From positions 1 to 17,458 of the forward strand of contig CAJJYO010000007.1 in NCBI GenBank assembly GCA_905197385.1: 17,458 nt of DNA. Reading direction: 5' to 3'. A program made the position numbers and the translations under genes. Below are positions 14,589 through 17,458 of this stretch, in pieces. A model generated the notes under the pieces. It was given only the letters and a program-made list of their open reading frames with translations. It had not been told where the DNA came from and did no database searches. This DNA is from an uncultured Collinsella sp. (GTDB taxonomy: Bacteria; Actinomycetota; Coriobacteriia; Coriobacteriales; Coriobacteriaceae). How positions within the stretch are numbered: position 1 is the stretch's first letter; each line of letters begins with the position of its first letter.

Positions 14589-15257
14589 CTAGTCCATCTC
14601 CTTCACATGGGATTCGATGAACTGAATCTCCTCGTCATCGAGGCCGTGCTTTGCGTAGAGTTGGCAATCGATGTCGGCCACGGATTGCGACCAGTCAATG
14701 TCGGAGTTAGAGGTGAAGTCCTGGAGTGGGACGTAAGCCCATTTTTCGGGAGGATTATGTTGCGTAGCTTTTAGTACGCCGAGCATGCAGCGAGCAAATT
14801 TCGTCTTAACGTACTTGATTGCAGCTTCAGATTCATCCTCTGTGTCAAAACTTCCAATACTGATAAATGATTCCGTATGCCCCATTAAGGGCTGCCCTAT
14901 TAAGGGAGTGGAGAGGGCTTCGCCCAAAGCGCCGCTCCCGTTTGCAGCCGGCACAATAACCTTCCACTTCTTTAAGTTGCAAGGCTGATTAACGTATTCT
15001 GATCTAATGTATTTGCTGATGCGTTGATTGCTTTGACGCCCTAGGATTTGAATATATTCAAATCCGTCATCCGGCCTTTTGTCAAAGAATATGTCAGGGA
15101 GCCTATCGAATATATTCGTTGACATATCGTAAGGGTGCCCTTGGCTTAATCTGCTGATGGCTTCAGGATGTTCTTCATGCATTTTGTCGGTAAGTCTGTA
15201 AGCCGTCCTCGTAATAACTATCTGCGAAAGCGAACTAAAATGCGCGTCATGCACCAC
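14589..15257 (-). CDS. C-terminal part of frameshifted Eco57I-like methyltransferase
   Basis: These 222 residues are the distal, target-recognition-like part of the methylase encoded upstream. The sequence runs HFSSLSQIVITRTAYRLTDK, then STNIFDRLPDIFFD, LGRQSNQRISKYI, GEALSTPLIGQPLMGHTESF and VPLQDFTSNSDIDWS, ending IQFIESHVKEMD. That is the usual C-terminal half of Eco57I-domain restriction-modification methylases. The apparent GTG start at 15257 lies directly after an A6 run where the upstream frame is lost. Joining the two by one extra A, or by -1 slippage, gives KKVVHDAHFSSLSQ and a 722-residue protein. The stop is 2 nt before the helicase start, so the cistrons are coupled. Parts of this segment are visibly more AT-rich than the helicase gene. 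Confidence 0.78.
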   Translation of the reverse strand: MVHDAHFSSLSQIVITRTAYRLTDKMHEEHPEAISRLSQGHPYDMSTNIFDRLPDIFFDKRPDDGFEYIQILGRQSNQRISKYIRSEYVNQPCNLKKWKVIVPAANGSGALGEALSTPLIGQPLMGHTESFISIGSFDTEDESEAAIKYVKTKFARCMLGVLKATQHNPPEKWAYVPLQDFTSNSDIDWSQSVADIDCQLYAKHGLDDEEIQFIESHVKEMD

Positions 15258-16756
15258 TTTTTTAATATTGAATTTAATTCGTCATAGGCTGTAAAAATAC
15301 CAATTGCGCCATAACTCTGTTCTTTGTTTCTTAAAGTGATGGCTACACCACCTTTAATGTCCACGTTGCTGAACATTTTAGAGCTGTCTGATTCGTAGGC
15401 CAGAACCTTGAAATGTGGATCATCGAGCATTTTGCGGTTCCATGCCTTGGGTGTTGCGCCGGCATTAAACAGGAAACGTGCGGGATGCACCAGCTCAACA
15501 ATATTGCCAACATCATAGGCTCCCTCCATGAATGCTGGGTAAATTGGAGCCGCTGAGTTTTTGTTATCGCCTTGGACCTGCTCCTGATAGGGTGGGTTTC
15601 CAATCACGGCATAAAACTTCTTTTCCATGGGACACGCCTTGCCTTTCAACGCAATGAACTCAAAGGGTTCGTCACCAATCCAGTCGTATAGAACACATAG
15701 AGGGACTGGCTTAGTCAGCTCCTCTTCTTCTTGTTGCTCTTCTTTTTCAATAGCCTCTTCGACCTCAATCGGAGGAAGATCGAAAAGCGCAGGCTGAACG
15801 AAATCGTTTTCTAGCCGTTCGCTAATATCGGATTGCGGATCAGCCGGTGCAAACAAAGGAGAATGAACAGTAATGCCCATCTTTGCAGTGGGTACGGCGT
15901 CGTTAAAACCATCCATTTGCCAGAAGTTCCAAGAAACAATCTCGGCGGCTTCATCCATTTCGGCTTCAGTGGGGCTCGTTCCCCAACGATTCATATGGTG
16001 TTCGCAAAACGTCTCAAAAACGTTGACGCGCGCAATGAGAAGGTTGTCGCCCTGATACTCAAAGCCGTACGTCGCACGCAACGCGTCGAGGGCACGGCGT
16101 ACCCATTCCTTGCATGTCTTGGTTTTCTCGGTCACGATGCGAAGCTTCCGGTCTAGGAAGCCTACACGCTCACCTACGGGCAGCTCGTCGCCCGTCACAG
16201 CGTCGTAGCGCGAGCACACGAACGGCGCCTCGCCGCACGTGATCTCGAGCCGTGGCGCCTCCACATAGGCATGCCAACCGCGCCCCTTTGATTTTGGAAA
16301 TTCAATCGGACCATCAGTCGTCGTCCATGCATTGGCGCCATCGTCCGCAACGATCTCAGCGTTAAAAATATCGCGACGGCCGAACCATGCCTCATCCAGA
16401 TCGTTGTTCATCTGGTTGCACAACCATGCCGGCGAGAAAACCTCAGCGCGACTTTTGGTTCGCAGCGACCGCTGCTCAGCAGCCTTCGCGATGCGAGGTT
16501 TGATGATATGAACGTTTGGTCCCGTAATCTTCTCGACGGTTATCTCGTCGTCGCCCGTGTAGCCGTCACCCAGAGCTTCGTACTCGTTATCCGCCCAGAT
16601 GATATTACGTCCCGTCGTACGGTCGCATAGCAATGTCTCAAGGATAGATAGCGAGTAACGATGGGCGAAAGCTTCTATGAAACCCGAGCCCGGGAAACTG
16701 ACCGCGGCGCATGTGGACACCTCAGCGGTTACGGTTTCCGAATCGGCTTCCGTCAT
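15218..16756 (-). CDS. Eco57I-like adenine-N6 DNA methyltransferase, N-terminal part (frameshifted gene)
   Basis: The protein has 512 residues. It shows AEVFSPAWLCNQMNN (104-118, motif X-like), RLEITCGEAPFVCSRYD (169-185, possibly a divergent SAM-binding motif I), FLDRKLRIV, YQGDNLLIARVNVF, WNFWQMDGF and the catalytic motif IV VIGNPPYQ (NPPY 387-390), followed by VHPARFLFNAGATPKAWN. A Glu-rich linker (335-347) separates the two halves, which I believe can be separate genes in relatives. After K500 (LNSILKK) the frame goes off into 12 unrelated residues and stops at 15218; the true continuation is in the -1 frame. The ATG at 16756 has AAAGGA about 11 nt upstream. It is the first gene of the five-gene operon. 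It would methylate host DNA and supply target recognition to the helicase-nuclease subunit. Truncated as sequenced, it would lack its recognition half. Confidence 0.85.
   Translation of the reverse strand: MTEADSETVTAEVSTCAAVSFPGSGFIEAFAHRYSLSILETLLCDRTTGRNIIWADNEYEALGDGYTGDDEITVEKITGPNVHIIKPRIAKAAEQRSLRTKSRAEVFSPAWLCNQMNNDLDEAWFGRRDIFNAEIVADDGANAWTTTDGPIEFPKSKGRGWHAYVEAPRLEITCGEAPFVCSRYDAVTGDELPVGERVGFLDRKLRIVTEKTKTCKEWVRRALDALRATYGFEYQGDNLLIARVNVFETFCEHHMNRWGTSPTEAEMDEAAEIVSWNFWQMDGFNDAVPTAKMGITVHSPLFAPADPQSDISERLENDFVQPALFDLPPIEVEEAIEKEEQQEEEELTKPVPLCVLYDWIGDEPFEFIALKGKACPMEKKFYAVIGNPPYQEQVQGDNKNSAAPIYPAFMEGAYDVGNIVELVHPARFLFNAGATPKAWNRKMLDDPHFKVLAYESDSSKMFSNVDIKGGVAITLRNKEQSYGAIGIFTAYDELNSILKKWCMTRILVRFRR
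15257..15263 (-). other. Frameshift site in methylase gene (A AAA AAG heptamer)
   Basis: On the minus strand, codons TTA AAA AAG TGG contain A AAA AAG in the phase required for -1 slippage, the same heptamer as E. coli dnaX. A -1 shift continues directly into the conserved C-terminal half. One missing A in a former A7 run gives the same result. No clear downstream stem or upstream Shine-Dalgarno stimulator was seen, so a simple deletion or base-calling error is at least as likely. Confidence 0.75.
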
Positions 16757-17066
16757 GTCGTGACACGTCCTTTTCTGGGCAGGCCCTTCACCGGCATACC
16801 CCCCATAATAAAAAGAGGATTAACATCTAGATTGCATGCATTTTATCAAAGATGCCATTTCGAGCGTAGCTGGGTGGAGACTAACCCTGATAGGTTCCCT
16901 ATGCCATGCACCACAAAGCTTGAGCCCGCGCGCAACGTCTAATGCACGCTGCCGCCGCAACTGTCGACGCGATTTCATCGTCCGCCAACGCTCTCAAGAC
17001 GACAATTGGATTGCCAGCCAACAAGCCCATCAACAACAGCAAGGACTTCCAGGCATGCTGCGACCG
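16757..17066. other. 310-bp gap upstream of the restriction-modification operon
   Basis: I see no convincing gene or RNA here. It should hold the operon promoter, with a weak candidate at 16819-16849. A 17-codon minus-strand reading frame (16806-16753) overlaps the methylase start as ATGA but has no Shine-Dalgarno. A short CAGCA/TGCTG hairpin (17037-17060) after the CBS gene could be a poor terminator. Confidence 0.4.
16819..16849 (-). promoter_or_regulatory. Weak candidate promoter of the restriction-modification operon
   Basis: Read on the minus strand, TTGATA (16849-16844; 5 of 6 to TTGACA) is followed after 19 bp by GTTAAT (16824-16819; 4 of 6 to TATAAT) preceded by T, giving a TG-like extension. 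The spacing is long. It lies in the only AT-rich patch of the gap, about 65 nt before the ATG at 16756. Confidence 0.3.
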
Positions 17067-17458
17067 CTACAGATAGGCCGCAACATCCCAAGCAGTGATA
17101 ATCCCGAGAACCTTCTCACTGGGCTTACCGCTATGCGCGATAAACACCATGCCAATGCGGTCAGCACGGCGCATCGCCACCGTGAACATCTCTGCAACCT
17201 CTGCGAGCGTTATCGTACGTGGCACGAACCTAAACGATTCAGAGGCATGAGCGTCCACTGGGAGCAGCTCGGCAAGCGAAGAGAATGTCGTCTCGCTATC
17301 AATGCAGACAATCTCTTCACCGTATAGGTAGGAGAGCAGCGTGTTCTCGCTGAACACACCGCGAACGATGCCATCCTCCAGGATAGGTACGTGGGTGTAG
17401 CATTTTTCCGCCATCTCGCGCAGGACGGGTCTCACGCAGTCCTCCGCAGTTGCCGAAA
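17067..17458 (-). CDS. CBS-domain pair protein, C-terminal part (runs off window)
   Basis: The frame is open to the window edge, so the N-terminus is missing; about 130 codons are visible. Two CBS-like repeats can be read. The first is VLREMAEKCYTHVPILEDGI followed by VRGVFSENTLLSYLY. The second starts at TITLAEVAEMFTVAMRRADR and ends KVLGIITAWDVAAYL. CBS pairs bind adenosyl ligands such as AMP, ATP or SAM and regulate an attached domain or act as free-standing sensors. No other domain is visible in this part. A GTG at 17435 could be taken as a start, but in-frame sequence upstream (SATAEDCVRP) stays open, so I treat the gene as truncated by the window. It lies 310 bp upstream of the methylase on the same strand and is probably a separate housekeeping gene. 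Confidence 0.82.
   Translation of the reverse strand, partial: SATAEDCVRPVLREMAEKCYTHVPILEDGIVRGVFSENTLLSYLYGEEIVCIDSETTFSSLAELLPVDAHASESFRFVPRTITLAEVAEMFTVAMRRADRIGMVFIAHSGKPSEKVLGIITAWDVAAYL

Noticed and set aside
16753..16806. 17-codon leader frame overlapping the methylase start as ATGA
   Set aside because: The overlap is suggestive of coupling, but there is no Shine-Dalgarno, and the frame is short enough to be chance.
1..17458. Transposase, integrase, tRNA or rRNA marking island borders
   Set aside because: I looked on both strands near 4385-4450 and 16757-17066 and found no such gene and no direct-repeat attachment sites.

Overview
The window looks like a chromosomal segment of a high-G+C anaerobic gut actinobacterium. 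I suspect Coriobacteriia (Collinsella-like), from the GC-rich codon use and from the pairing of a diaminopropionate ammonia-lyase and a YgeY-type hydrolase with a YheO/DauR-type regulator. This placement is an inference from memory of such loci, not a search result.

Left end (1-2487): a small catabolic locus. The minus-strand genes dpaL (342-1556) and a YgeY-like M20 hydrolase (1-267, cut by the window edge) diverge from a plus-strand PAS/HTH regulator (1834-2487). The 277 bp between them holds two matching dyads, AACAAA-N3-TTTGTT and AACGAA-N3-TTTGTT, exactly 51 bp apart. They are good operator candidates.

Centre-left (2488-4450): two plus-strand genes of unknown function. One encodes a Pro/Ala-rich protein with a single transmembrane segment near its C-terminus. 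The other is a 140-residue protein behind a long, apparently structured leader. A 33-bp-period tandem repeat (3 units) lies between them. A strong hairpin separates these genes from the convergent minus-strand island.

Island (4451-16756, all minus strand): a defence-type cluster. In transcription order it holds (i) an Eco57I-like adenine methyltransferase/specificity gene (16756-14589), frameshifted at an A6 run; (ii) a GIY-YIG + SF2 helicase restriction subunit ending in a partial SAM-binding methylase module (14586-11203); (iii) an unrecognised 437-residue protein (11198-9885); (iv) a ParB/Srx-like protein with a DGNRR motif (9898-8687); (v) an SNF2-like helicase (8700-6755), frameshifted at a G6 run; and, after a 180-bp gap, (vi) a DUF262-DUF1524 GmrSD/SspE-like protein (6574-4451). 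Genes i-v are spaced by 2-4 nt or overlap by 14 nt, so they form one operon. The unknown + ParB-like + SNF2 trio is the best candidate for an undescribed system. The DUF262-HNH protein would be a modification-sensing nuclease partner.

Both broken genes look like products of a one-base loss in a 6-base homopolymer. One site is exactly the dnaX-type slippery heptamer A AAA AAG. Sequencing error, phase variation, decay and programmed frameshifting all remain possible.

Right end (16757-17458): a 310-bp gap with little recognisable content, then the C-terminal part of a CBS-pair protein running off the window.
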